Shown here: one piece after another, positions 22,914-32,240 of the stretch
How the letters are laid out: every line of letters starts with the position of its first letter
Numbering within the stretch: the first letter of the stretch is position 1
Made by a program: the position numbers and the translations under genes
NCBI GenBank assembly: GCA_000613465.1
Contig: BAJA01000012.1
Location: forward strand, 62,001 to 126,000
DNA from: Bacteroides nordii WAL 11050 = JCM 12987
GTDB taxonomy: Bacteria; Bacteroidota; Bacteroidia; Bacteroidales; Bacteroidaceae
DNA: 64,000 nt
Direction: 5' to 3'
Notes under the pieces: model-generated
Seen by the model: only the letters and a program-made list of their open reading frames with translations
Database searches by the model: none
What the model was told of the DNA's origin: nothing

Positions 22914-23283
22914 ATGATGAAACCGAATAATCCCTTTTTAGTTTACGGCTATCATAGCCCGACATACTTTTGCGACAGAGAGACTGAAACTCAAAAGATC
23001 ATATCGGCTTTGAACAATGAGCGAAACCTTACCCTCATTGCTCCCCGACGCATGGGTAAAACCGGTCTTATCAAAAATGTGTTTCACAATATGGCAGAGC
23101 AGGAAAAAAATATTCTGCTTTCATATGGACATCTACTCTACCCGTGACTTCCTGAAAGCACCCAGTAGCGTAAATGTAGCCTTGAAATCGTTACTCAACA
23201 AAGAATTGTTGTATAAGACCTCAAAAGGCTACATCGTTTACGACCGCTTTATGGGTAAATGGCTGAAGAGTGAGGTTATCTGA
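22914..23283 (+). pseudogene. Remnant of an AAA-family ATPase gene
   Basis: The N-terminal piece (MMKPNNPFLVYGYHSPTYFC, then the Walker A segment APRRMGKTGLIKN) and the C-terminal piece (LKAPSSVNVALKSLLNKELL, YKTSKGYIVYDRFMGKWL) belong to the ATP-binding proteins of about 380 residues common in Bacteroides. Here they are fused directly after MDIYSTRD, so some 260 middle residues, including Walker B and sensor regions, are gone. A further indel near 23105 (one A too many in an A7 run) shifts the frame. The intact protein is a P-loop ATPase of uncertain role; this copy cannot be active. Loss of the middle segment is a real deletion, unlike the single-base breaks elsewhere. Confidence 0.82.
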
Positions 23284-23286
23284 TCG

Positions 23287-24415
23287 CTATTTATCTACTG
23301 AGAATTTAAAGATACAATGACTATGGTATTTCTCGCCGGGACGTAGTACTGCCGAAGGCCATTCGTTTATTCGGAGTATCCGGATACTTCTGTGTTTCAA
23401 GACAAACAGAAGCACGCTGATTGTATACAATCCCTTTCTTACCTCTCACTGTCCCATCCAGGAAGTTACCAGCATAAACCTGTATACCGGGCTCGTTGGT
23501 ATAAACATCCAGGATGATACCCGTCTTTGGAGATTGAAGGATAGCACACTTGCGGGTAATATCCCCTTTTGTATTCAATACCCAGTTATGATCATAACCG
23601 TTTCCATTCTTTAACTGCACAAAATCAAAGTTGTTGATCCGGGTCCCTACGGCAACCGGCGAACGAAAATCCATTGGAGTATCTTCTACCGGAACAATCT
23701 CACCGGAGGTCATAAAAGTACTATCCACCGGGGTATAGTAATCGGCATCAATCATAAGCAAATGTTCCGCATTGCTGCCAGCATCTCCATCCAGATTGAA
23801 ATAAGAATGGTTGGTCATGTTAACGATAGTAGGCTTATCCGTCTCTGCCTCGTATCGAATATCAATGGCATTATCATCCGTCAAAGTCATCAGTACCTTG
23901 CAGGTAATATTACCGGGAAATCCTTCTTCACCATCTTTGGCAAGATAGGTCAGCTCAAGCTCCTGCGGACCAATCTGCCGGGCATCATATACTTGGTACT
24001 GGAATCCCTTTGGACCGCCATGCAAGCAATGTCCGTAGTTGTTGCGAGGCAGAATATATTCCACACTATCCAACATAAATCGTCCCTGATTGATACGATT
24101 GGCATAACGCCCGATAGAAGCTCCGAAGTCCGAAGGTATCGTAATATAATCCTGTATCGAATCAAACCCAAGGACTACATCCCGCATAATTCCCTCTTTA
24201 TCGGGTACCATAACAGAAACAATACGTCCGCCGAAATTCGTCACACATACTTCCATGTTGTTAGCATTGCGAAGTACATACAAATCAGTCTTTTTACTAT
24301 CCACTTCGGTTTGGAAATTGCTCTGCAATAAACCGGATCCGGTTATTTTCTCATTAGTGGCACAACCTGCCAACAAAAGGGCACAAAGTGTCCATACTGA
24401 AATTTTCTTCATCAT
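23287..24415 (-). CDS. Aldose 1-epimerase (galactose mutarotase), lipoprotein (frameshifted near end)
   Basis: Mutarotases interconvert alpha and beta anomers of hexoses. The N-terminus is a lipoprotein signal (LLLAGCATNE), so it is periplasmic or surface-anchored. Family motifs are GASIGRYANRI, the active-site histidines in HCLHGGPKGF and NMTNHSYFNLDG, and NGYDHNWVL. Near 23363 the minus-strand reading slips: two more C after NK gives NKPEWPSAVLRPGEKYHSH and moves the stop to 23287-23289, 377 codons. The gene lies 10 bases downstream of the GH125 gene and is probably co-transcribed with it, so it likely acts on released mannose or galactose. Confidence 0.87.
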
Positions 24416-24425
24416 TCTCCCTCAA

Positions 24426-25898
24426 TTATTCTATACTGTTTAATAGGTCTGTTTTCCCCTCATTCACAAGTTTAAGAATCAATTCCCCAAAAAGAGTATT
24501 CTGCCAGGCAAACCAGGCGCGGGTAAAGTTCTTCGGATCATCCTTATGAAATGATTCGTGCATAAAACCTGTGCCCGCATCAGTATCCATCAACATCTTG
24601 ATACAATTCTTTATTTCCGAATCATTCTTACTTGTGAAAGCTTTCATCATAATGCTCATCGGCCATATCATATCGTAACCAATATGAGGACCACCTATAC
24701 CCTCGCCTGCCTTACCTTTAAAGAAATAAGGATTATCCTCACTCCACACAAAACGACGGGTATTTTGATAAATGGGATCATTTACATTGACATCTCCCAG
24801 ATAAGGCATAGCTATCAGGCTGGGCACATTGGCATCGTCCATCAACAGATGATTACCAAATCCATCTACTTCAAAAGCATATATCTTACCATATTTAGGG
24901 TGCTTATAGACTGCATACTTCTTTAAAGCCGCTTCCACTTCATTGGCAAGATCTTTGCATTCTTTTGCCAATTCCGGTTTCTTATTGACCGTTTGCAATA
25001 TCTCGGCTGCTTTACGAAGCGAAGATACAGCGAAAAAATTGGAAGGTACAAGGAATTGCAGTGTGGTAGCATCATCAGAGGGACGGAAGGCAGAAGCAAT
25101 CAGCCCTACAGGCTTCACCGGATTTCCCAGCCCGTTATTGGTCATCGTATCTAATGCACGGTTCGTTTTACGTTCAAACTTGTAAGGACCAACTCCATCC
25201 TTACGTTGCTGTTCTTTGAAAGTGCGCAGGATGTTTGTGATAGCCTGTATCCACTCTTCATCGAAAATACTGGCATCACCCGTTACCTGCCAGTAGTGAT
25301 AAGCCAAACGTAGAGGATAACACAACGAGTCTATTTCCCATTTACGTTCGTGTAATTCAGGTTTCATATCTGTAAGGTCACTCATCCAGTGTCCACCTAC
25401 GGGACCATCATTAAAAGCATTGGCATAAGGATCCATCATAATACACTTGAACTGGCGATTGATGACACCGGCAAGCATACGTTTCAGTTCCGGATCGGAG
25501 TTGGCAAGTTGTACGTAAGGCCATACTTGTGCACCGGAATCGCGCAACCACATGGCATGAATATCACCTGTATAAACAAAAGTGTCGGGTTTACCATCTT
25601 CGCCTTCACGAAAATGTACAGTAGTATCGAGTGTATTCGGAAAGCAGTTGGTAAACATCCAGGCAAGCCGGGCATTTTTCAGAAGTTTCTGTAAACGGAT
25701 GATTTCATTTTCTACCGCCTGAGAACGGAAAAGACGTTCTGCCGGTTTTGGACGATTGTCTTTCTGAATAGCGTCTGTTGCACAGACATGTTCAGACAAT
25801 TTGTCTCCGGATACAAATGCAGAAGCAGGAGAAGCCAGAAGTAAAGCAGTTGTAACCGTACAGGTACCAATCAGTTTCATCGAGTGTTTTAGTGCCAT
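24426..25898 (-). CDS. GH125 exo-alpha-1,6-mannosidase
   Basis: GH125 enzymes are metal-independent inverting exo-alpha-1,6-mannosidases of the (alpha/alpha)6 fold, used in Bacteroides to trim mannan backbone fragments. The 490-residue protein has a signal peptide to about residue 27 and the family motifs GDIHAMWLRDSGAQVWPY (catalytic Asp region), GGHWMSDLTDMKPELHERKW, EIDSLCYPLRLAYHYW and FMHESFHKDDPKNFTRAWF. Length and frame are normal. It is divergently transcribed from the GH38 gene with about 470 bases between them. Confidence 0.93.
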   Translation of the reverse strand: MALKHSMKLIGTCTVTTALLLASPASAFVSGDKLSEHVCATDAIQKDNRPKPAERLFRSQAVENEIIRLQKLLKNARLAWMFTNCFPNTLDTTVHFREGEDGKPDTFVYTGDIHAMWLRDSGAQVWPYVQLANSDPELKRMLAGVINRQFKCIMMDPYANAFNDGPVGGHWMSDLTDMKPELHERKWEIDSLCYPLRLAYHYWQVTGDASIFDEEWIQAITNILRTFKEQQRKDGVGPYKFERKTNRALDTMTNNGLGNPVKPVGLIASAFRPSDDATTLQFLVPSNFFAVSSLRKAAEILQTVNKKPELAKECKDLANEVEAALKKYAVYKHPKYGKIYAFEVDGFGNHLLMDDANVPSLIAMPYLGDVNVNDPIYQNTRRFVWSEDNPYFFKGKAGEGIGGPHIGYDMIWPMSIMMKAFTSKNDSEIKNCIKMLMDTDAGTGFMHESFHKDDPKNFTRAWFAWQNTLFGELILKLVNEGKTDLLNSIE

Positions 25899-25966
25899 AA
25901 TCTGTAATTAAAGTTAGTTAGTTATTCAGGATAAGTAACGACTATGATTTTCCATAGTAATACATC

Positions 25967-26005
25967 TTTTTTAGAATATCACAAATTTTTTTAGAATATC
26001 ACAAA
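25967..26005. repeat. Tandem 20-bp repeat in the GH125/GH38 intergenic region
   Basis: TTTTTTAGAATATCACAAA occurs at 25967-25985 and again at 25987-26005, one base apart. It lies in the shared upstream region of two divergent mannosidase genes, so it could be a paired binding site for a regulator. The rest of 25899-26192 is AT-rich with no other gene seen. Confidence 0.6.
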
Positions 26006-26137
26006 GAAAAGTCTTTTCGAACAAATACAAAAACGCTTAGATAGTAAATATGTAGCAAAAAAGTATCCAATTCTGCCAAAAAAGTAACAAGATCTGCCAT
26101 TGGGCAATATCTGCGATTTATTGAATGATTTATTTCA

Positions 26138-26145
26138 TACATTTG
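26138..26145 (+). promoter_or_regulatory. -7 box upstream of the GH38 gene
   Basis: TACATTTG matches TAnnTTTG. It would place the transcript start close to 26150, before the small reading frame at 26193 and the GH38 gene at 26366. Confidence 0.45.
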
Positions 26146-26192
26146 TGTTCGTTTTCTCACATATTTGTATAACGAAACCTATAAAGAAAAAC

Positions 26193-26309
26193 ATGAATTC
26201 CGTCACAAGACTTACACAATTTTTCACTAATGCATCGATTCTGGAAAAGACTGGTCGGACACCCCCAAAAGCATTTCAAGAACTTGCCGAAAAACTCTCA
26301 CACAATTGA
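26193..26309 (+). CDS. Possible small protein of 38 residues
   Basis: A short frame starts MNSVTRLTQFFTNASILEKT and ends AFQELAEKLSHN. It has a plausible amphipathic composition, no signal peptide and no recognised motif. It lies after the putative promoter and 57 bases before GH38, so it may be a leader or small co-transcribed gene. Only position and composition support it, so it may be chance. Confidence 0.35.
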   Translation: MNSVTRLTQFFTNASILEKTGRTPPKAFQELAEKLSHN

Positions 26310-26365
26310 GCTCTATTCGGAGATTAACGAATAACAAGAATATATAAATCATAAAACAGACAGAA

Positions 26366-29300
26366 ATGAAGAAACACATCATTGCACTGGCATCAACCTC
26401 ACTACTATGCAGTGGCTCCTATAGCCAAAATACACAACCGGAGAAAAAGCCTAAAGCCTACATGGTTGCAGATGCACACCTGGACACCCAATGGAACTGG
26501 GATGTCCAAACGACCATTAAACAGTATGTGTGGAATACTATCAGCCAGAACTTACTTCTGCTGAAGCAATATCCTGACTATATCTTCAACTTTGAAGGGG
26601 GAGTCAAGTATGCATGGATGAAAGAATATTATCCGGCTCAATACGAAGAAATGAAGAAATATATCCGGGAAGGACGCTGGCACGTGAGTGGTGCCAGTTG
26701 GGAAGCCAGCGATGCTTTGGTGCCTTCAACCGAATCTGCGATTCGTAACATCATGCTGGGACAGGAATATTACCGTAAGGAATTTGGAGTGGAAAGTACA
26801 GATATCTTCTTACCGGACTGTTTTGGCTTCGGATGGACACTACCTACCATTGCAGCTCATTGCGGACTCATCGGGTTCTCATCACAAAAGCTGGACTGGC
26901 GTAACAAACCTTTCTACGGAAAAAGCAAACATCCCTTTACCATCGGGTTATGGCAGGGAATCGATGGTTCTTCCGTCATGCTGGCACACGGATACGATTA
27001 TGGCAAAAGATGGAACGATGAGGATTTATCGGAAAACAAGGAGCTGTTGGGACTGACCACACGTACCCCGCTCAATATGGTATACCGCTATTACGGTACA
27101 GGAGATATTGGCGGATCACCCACGTTGGGTTCCGTACGTTCTGTTGAAAAGGGAATAAAAGGAAACGGGCCACTCGAAATCATCAGTGCTACAAGCGACC
27201 AGATGTTTAAAGACTTCCAGCCTTATAAGGATCATCCGGAATTGCCTGTATTCAACGGAGAGTTACTGATGGACGTACATGGAACAGGATGCTATACTTC
27301 ACAAGCAGCCATGAAACTGTACAACCGGCAGAATGAGCTTTTGGGAGATGCAGCTGAAAGAGCAGCCGTAGCCGCCGAATGGCTCAACAAAGCTGCATAT
27401 CCCGGAACAACTCTAACAGATGCCTGGAAACGTTTCATCTATCATCAGTTCCATGACGACCTCACCGGAACAAGTATTCCACATGCCTACGAGTTTTCGT
27501 GGAATGACGAGTTAATCTCACTCAAACAATTTTCCGGCGTACTGGCCTCTTCCATTCGTTCAATAGCCGGAGACATGGATACACAGGTAAAGGGCATTCC
27601 GGTAATACTCTATAATGCATTAGGATTCCCGGTACAGGACATAGCAGAAGTAGAACTGGAAGTGCCCGCAGCCCCCAAAGGTGTCACAGTATATGACAAC
27701 AACGGTAAAAAGGTGGCATCACAGTTACTATCCTACACAAACGGAAAAGCACACCTGTTGATAGAAGCAACAGTACCAGCTACCGGCTACGCTGTGTACG
27801 ATGTACGTACTTCCGGCACGGCAAATCGCTTTGCTGCAACAACAAGTAACACACTCGAGAATTCCATTTATAAAATCACATTGGATGAAAAAGGGGATAT
27901 CACCTCGCTTCTCGACAAGACGCAAAACAAAGAGTTGGTAAAACAGGGTAAAGCCATCCGACTGGCTCTCTTCACCCAAAATAAATCATACCACTGGCCG
28001 GCCTGGGAGGTGTTGAAAGAGACAATAGACCGGGAACCAATCTCTATCACGGATAATGTGAAAATATCATTGGTAGAAAACGGAGAGCTACGTAAAGCAA
28101 TCTGCATTGAAAAGACACACGGAGAATCGGTGTTTAAGCAATACATCCGGCTCTATGAAGGAAGTCGTGCCGATCGGATCGATTTCTACAATGAAATAGA
28201 CTGGCAATCAACCAATGCCTTGCTAAAAGCCGAATTCCCTTTGAATATAGAGAATACGGAAGCAACTTATGACTTAGGAATCGGAAGCGTTAAACGTGGG
28301 AATAACACCGATATCGCTTACGAGGTATATGCACAATACTGGGCCGACCTGACCAACCAGGACAACAGTTATGGTGTATCGATATTGAATGACAGCAAAT
28401 ATGGCTGGGATAAGCCCAACAACCATACGCTCCGTTTAACGCTGCTCCATACTCCGGAAACAACCCGGAACTATGCTTATCAGGACAAACAAGACTACGG
28501 ACATCACAACTTCACGTATAGCCTTGTAGGGCATTCCGGTAAGCTGGATCATGCATCTACCGTAGAGAAGGCAGAACTTATGAACCAACGCCTGAAAGCA
28601 TTCCAGACCACAAAACACAAAGATACATTAGGCAAAGAGTTCTCTTTTGCAACCTCAGACAACCGCAACGTAATTATCAAAGCACTCAAGAAAGCAGAAA
28701 GTTCAGACGAGTACGTAGTGCGCGTGTATGAAACCGGAGGTGAAAAGTCACAGCAGGCAACTTTGTCATTCGCAGGTGATATACTCAATGCGAATGAAGC
28801 TGACGGCACAGAAAAAACAATTGGTGCTGCCAACTTCAATGGAAACAAACTGCAAATCACTATTAAGCCCTATTCTGTCAAGACATTCAAAGTGCGTTTG
28901 AAAAGTGCTGCACAACCTGCATCTGAACCGGAATATGTGAACCTGCCACTAAATTATGACCGCAAATGCGCCTCATTTAATGAATTCCGCGGAGAAGCGA
29001 ATTTTGAGTCCGGATACTCATACGCTGCTGAATTACTGCCGGATTCTATATTCGCAGATCAAATTCCGTTCCGCCTGGGAGAGAAAGAGACATTTAACGG
29101 CATGACCTGCAAAGGAGACACAATCTATCTGCCCGACGGACATAAATATACTCATTTATACTTCCTGGCTGCTGCAACGGATGATGATTATACAGTTACA
29201 TTCTGCTGCGGGAAAAACAAAGCGGAAATCACCGTTCCTTCTTACACCGGTTTCATCGGACAATGGGGACACACCAATCATACCAAAGGGTATCTAAAAG

Positions 29301-29980
29301 ACGCCGAGATAGCTTATGTAGGTACACACCGTCACGCTCCGGGTGAAGATCAGGCATACGAGTTTACGTATATGTTTAAATTCGGTATCGATATTCCCAA
29401 AGGCGCTGTAAGCTTTATCCTGCCAAAGAATGACAAGATTGTGCTCTTTGCCGCTACACTGGCCAAAGAAGAACAACCTGCTATGAACACTGCATCACAG
29501 CTATTCCGTACAGCCATCAGAGAAGAAGCCGGCAAGATATTATCTACACAGGAAAGTCCGAAAGAAAACTTGCTGAAAACTGCGAAGATCATATCTTATT
29601 CAGGCTATATGAACAACCGTGAAAAACCGGAATGTATGATTGATGGAAATAAGGATACCAAATGGTGTGATACGGGTATGACTCCGAACTATGTGGATTT
29701 TGATTTAGGAGAGGCACAAGACATCAGTGGCTGGAAACTTGTGAATGCAGGTGAAGAGAGTCACACATATGTTACGAAAGGGTGTTTCCTGCAAGGAAAG
29801 AATAATCTGAATGAAGAGTGGAAAACACTGGACAGGCTCAACAATAACAAACGCAATGTTGTTTCACGACAACTGTCAGAACCTGCCAAAGTACGTTACA
29901 TCCGCTTAATGGTAACTAATCCGACACAAGACGATGAAGGGAAAGACACCCGTATTTACGAATTTGAAGTTTATAAATAG
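26366..29980 (+). CDS. GH38 alpha-mannosidase with C-terminal F5/8 type C domain
   Basis: GH38 enzymes are retaining Zn2+-dependent alpha-mannosidases. The 1204-residue protein has a signal peptide (to about residue 20), the zinc-site start VADAHLDTQWNWD near 33, the nucleophile segment LPDCFGFGWTLP near 150, HGTGCYTS near 308 and YHQFHDDLTGTSIPHAYEFS near 370. Beta-domains follow, and a discoidin-like domain (SYSGYMNNREKPECMIDGNK) covers about 1070-1204 and may bind glycan. It is secreted, intact and transcribed divergently from GH125. Together with GH92, GH125 and GH130 it supports breakdown of a branched alpha-mannan or high-mannose N-glycan. Confidence 0.93.
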   Translation: MKKHIIALASTSLLCSGSYSQNTQPEKKPKAYMVADAHLDTQWNWDVQTTIKQYVWNTISQNLLLLKQYPDYIFNFEGGVKYAWMKEYYPAQYEEMKKYIREGRWHVSGASWEASDALVPSTESAIRNIMLGQEYYRKEFGVESTDIFLPDCFGFGWTLPTIAAHCGLIGFSSQKLDWRNKPFYGKSKHPFTIGLWQGIDGSSVMLAHGYDYGKRWNDEDLSENKELLGLTTRTPLNMVYRYYGTGDIGGSPTLGSVRSVEKGIKGNGPLEIISATSDQMFKDFQPYKDHPELPVFNGELLMDVHGTGCYTSQAAMKLYNRQNELLGDAAERAAVAAEWLNKAAYPGTTLTDAWKRFIYHQFHDDLTGTSIPHAYEFSWNDELISLKQFSGVLASSIRSIAGDMDTQVKGIPVILYNALGFPVQDIAEVELEVPAAPKGVTVYDNNGKKVASQLLSYTNGKAHLLIEATVPATGYAVYDVRTSGTANRFAATTSNTLENSIYKITLDEKGDITSLLDKTQNKELVKQGKAIRLALFTQNKSYHWPAWEVLKETIDREPISITDNVKISLVENGELRKAICIEKTHGESVFKQYIRLYEGSRADRIDFYNEIDWQSTNALLKAEFPLNIENTEATYDLGIGSVKRGNNTDIAYEVYAQYWADLTNQDNSYGVSILNDSKYGWDKPNNHTLRLTLLHTPETTRNYAYQDKQDYGHHNFTYSLVGHSGKLDHASTVEKAELMNQRLKAFQTTKHKDTLGKEFSFATSDNRNVIIKALKKAESSDEYVVRVYETGGEKSQQATLSFAGDILNANEADGTEKTIGAANFNGNKLQITIKPYSVKTFKVRLKSAAQPASEPEYVNLPLNYDRKCASFNEFRGEANFESGYSYAAELLPDSIFADQIPFRLGEKETFNGMTCKGDTIYLPDGHKYTHLYFLAAATDDDYTVTFCCGKNKAEITVPSYTGFIGQWGHTNHTKGYLKDAEIAYVGTHRHAPGEDQAYEFTYMFKFGIDIPKGAVSFILPKNDKIVLFAATLAKEEQPAMNTASQLFRTAIREEAGKILSTQESPKENLLKTAKIISYSGYMNNREKPECMIDGNKDTKWCDTGMTPNYVDFDLGEAQDISGWKLVNAGEESHTYVTKGCFLQGKNNLNEEWKTLDRLNNNKRNVVSRQLSEPAKVRYIRLMVTNPTQDDEGKDTRIYEFEVYK

Positions 29981-30024
29981 AAAGCCCTCTTAGAGCTCCT
30001 TATATAGGAACAGAAATTTATATA

Positions 30025-30063
30025 TTTCGCCGGTTATCTCGTTATCGAGACTAACCGGCGAAA
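30025..30063. terminator. Strong hairpin downstream of GH38
   Basis: TTTCGCCGGTTA (30025-30036) pairs with TAACCGGCGAAA (30052-30063), and TCTCG/CGAGA extends the stem inside to a TTAT loop with one bulged C. There is no long T-run, so it is a likely but not proven terminator or mRNA-stabilising end. Confidence 0.65.
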
Positions 30064-30210
30064 CGCGTTTATAGAGAGTTCGCCGACTACCGGAAACACA
30101 GATACGACTTCCTCTTGAAACAAGGAAGCCAGAAGAAAGACGCTAAAAGGAGTAGCAAGGGAGACATAACCCGGTAAGGTCGTAGAGTAACAAGGGGAGA
30201 CTCGTAAGGG

Positions 30211-30313
30211 AGCGTTGTTTTACATGTACATGTTTAACAGTACGACATGCACATGTGGAGCAGTACGACATGTGCATGTCGTGCAGCTTTACATGTACAT
30301 GTAAAACAATGCT
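30211..30313. repeat. Array of four ACATGyrCATGT palindromes with 23-bp period and overall dyad symmetry
   Basis: Four 12-bp near-identical palindromes start at 30222, 30245, 30268 and 30291, exactly 23 bp apart: ACATGTACATGT, ACATGCACATGT, ACATGTGCATGT, ACATGTACATGT. The three spacers are 11 bp with a shared central CAG, and the first two share CAGTACG. The whole is also a dyad centred near 30262: outer arms 30211-30233 and 30291-30313 match with one mismatch, and inner arms 30243-30256 and 30268-30281 match exactly. The stretch 30064-30369 carries no convincing gene. Confidence 0.85.
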
Positions 30314-30369
30314 TCTCACCGGGGAAGGGAGGTTTACATTACTAAGGGAGGAATTGTCAACAGTTAGCA

Positions 30370-31683
30370 TCACCTGTTCAGCCAGGGTTCGGGGTTTAAT
30401 TTGTCTTTCTCTTTACGCAACTGGAAGTGCAATACAGTGCGCCCATTGTCGGAGACATCAGAAAATACCTGCCCGATAGCCTGCTTCGTACTAACCGTAT
30501 CTCCCGACTTAACAGATGCGGAAGAGAGATTACAATATACAGAGATATAATTGCCATGGCGAATTAATACATTGAACAACCCATTGAGTTGGAAAACAGC
30601 CGCAACTTTACCATCAAAAATAGCACGAGCCTGGGCACCGGGCTTTCCTTGAATATCAATACCCTTATTATCAAGTTTAACATTGCGTAACCCCTCAACT
30701 GCATATTGTCCATAATGACTGGTAATAATATAAGGGCCCGAAATCGGCATAGGAAGCTTACCACGATTACTGACAAAGTTACCGGATAACTCACGGTCCG
30801 CTTTACTCATACTGTAAGCTTCCAGAGGTTCCGCTTTTTTCTTTGTCTCCGTTCCGGGAGAAGCCGATGTTGATTTACCTTCCTTGGCTTCTGACTTTTT
30901 ACGGGCTGCCGCTTCGCGACGCGCTTCTTCGGCTGCACGCTTACGGGCACGTTCTATTTCTTCGGCTATCAACTTATCAATCCGGGCATTGAGTTGATTG
31001 GCTTCACGTCTCTTTTTATTTATTTCGCTTTGTAGCCCTTTCTGCTTCTTTTGCAGATTGGCCACCATTTCACGCTTCTGCTTTTCCTGATCTTCAAGTT
31101 TCTGCTTCTCGTCTTCGCGTTCTTTCAGCAGATTTTCTTTGGCAGTCTTTACCTGTAGAAGCTCCGCTCTTTTCTTCTTGATCTGTTCCTGTTTTTTCAG
31201 AATCTCTTCACCCTGAAGCCGTTGATAGGTAGCATACTCACGCACATAGCGGAGACGGCGGTATGTCTGCCCTAAGCTCTTGGCCGAAAAAATAAACATC
31301 AGCTTTTCTTCTATCGATTTATTACGATAGAGGTATTGGACGGAAGATTCATATTTCTTTTTCTTGTCCTGTAAGTCACGCTGAAGTGTACGAAGCTGTC
31401 TCTCAAGGACAGACAATTCGCGTTCAAGAGCCTCCACGTCATTATTTATGGCAAGGATATATCGCTTGCGTTCTTCAATCTGCCCCGTTAATGAAGCAAG
31501 ACTATTAAGCTGGCTTCCTACATCTTTCTTTGTATTCTTCAACAATGATTCGGTATCGGCAATCTGCTTTTGCAATTCGCCGCGTTTACTTTCCAGTTCT
31601 TTAATCAATCTGCTACTTTGAGCAGAAAGCGGAATAACCAGAAAAAGAATACATGTTAATCCTACAAAGATACGTTTCATCAT
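30370..31683 (-). CDS. EnvC-like murein hydrolase activator (coiled coil + degenerate LytM)
   Basis: A signal peptide is followed by a long coiled coil (about 25-265, very rich in Lys, Glu, Gln) and a C-terminal M23/LytM domain (about 320-437). The LytM metal ligands are partly lost: the HxxxD site reads NKGIDIQG and the HxH site reads VLHFQLR, so it probably activates another amidase, as EnvC/NlpD do, and does not cut peptidoglycan itself. The role is in daughter-cell separation. Its start overlaps the stop of the DUF4292 gene by four bases (ATGA), so the two are translationally coupled within the dut-TPR-DUF4292-envC-like operon. Confidence 0.88.
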   Translation of the reverse strand: MMKRIFVGLTCILFLVIPLSAQSSRLIKELESKRGELQKQIADTESLLKNTKKDVGSQLNSLASLTGQIEERKRYILAINNDVEALERELSVLERQLRTLQRDLQDKKKKYESSVQYLYRNKSIEEKLMFIFSAKSLGQTYRRLRYVREYATYQRLQGEEILKKQEQIKKKRAELLQVKTAKENLLKEREDEKQKLEDQEKQKREMVANLQKKQKGLQSEINKKRREANQLNARIDKLIAEEIERARKRAAEEARREAAARKKSEAKEGKSTSASPGTETKKKAEPLEAYSMSKADRELSGNFVSNRGKLPMPISGPYIITSHYGQYAVEGLRNVKLDNKGIDIQGKPGAQARAIFDGKVAAVFQLNGLFNVLIRHGNYISVYCNLSSASVKSGDTVSTKQAIGQVFSDVSDNGRTVLHFQLRKEKDKLNPEPWLNR

Positions 31684-32240
31684 AACTTAGTCAGCATATT
31701 TAATAGTTCTTCAAGTGGTACCTGGGTGTATCTGTCCGAGATCTCGGTAGGTGTCATTGCAAATTCTTTGGACGAGAAATCATATAATCTCACTTTTGCT
31801 CTTTCCAATGAAGGTATGCCCAATTCCTTACCACTTAACTCGGCTTTCCCTTCCGGACGCGAAGCGCTCAGAAGTAACTTCTCCAATTTAGAGAACCGGG
31901 CATCTTTTGGCAAAATATCATCCAACTCTTTCCGGGAAGCCCTGACGTAGCGCTTATTCATCCGATCGATAAGTAATACTTCGTCGGGAGTTATCTCCAA
32001 CCGGGCTATTTCCGTACGAAGAATAGGCATCAGAATGGAAAGCTGCACACGTTCGCCTCCTTTCATTTTCATTGTTCCTCCCGTCGTTATACTCCCATCA
32101 GAACCGGAGGGGATAGTCAACTGCAGTTTGGATGATAGGTAACAAGGCTCGACAACAGGCACGCTTGAAGTTATATTCTTTGTGCTTTTACAGCCTGCAA
32201 GCATTACTACCAGCAACAATAAATAGAATACGTTTCTCAT
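31680..32240 (-). CDS. DUF4292 lipoprotein
   Basis: The 186-residue protein has a lipoprotein signal (LLVVMLAGCKSTKNI) and the DUF4292 pattern: KLQLTIPSGS, GGTMKMKGGERVQLSILMPI, GTEIARLEITPDEVLLIDRM-like strands (here LRTEIARLEITPDEVLLIDR) and a C-terminal AMTPTEISDRY. The fold is LolA/LolB-like, suggesting lipoprotein or lipid handling at the envelope, but no function is established. It overlaps both neighbours by four bases (ATGA junctions at 32237-32240 and 31680-31683). Confidence 0.83.
   Translation of the reverse strand: MRNVFYLLLLVVMLAGCKSTKNITSSVPVVEPCYLSSKLQLTIPSGSDGSITTGGTMKMKGGERVQLSILMPILRTEIARLEITPDEVLLIDRMNKRYVRASRKELDDILPKDARFSKLEKLLLSASRPEGKAELSGKELGIPSLERAKVRLYDFSSKEFAMTPTEISDRYTQVPLEELLNMLTKL

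Noticed and set aside
30211..30313. Mini CRISPR array from regularly spaced repeats
   Set aside because: The repeats are 12 bp self-complementary units with 11-bp similar spacers, far below CRISPR sizes, and no cas gene is in the window.
30143..30373. Minus-strand 76-residue reading frame
   Set aside because: It is a translation of the palindrome array (repeated HVHVK), with no homology or start context.
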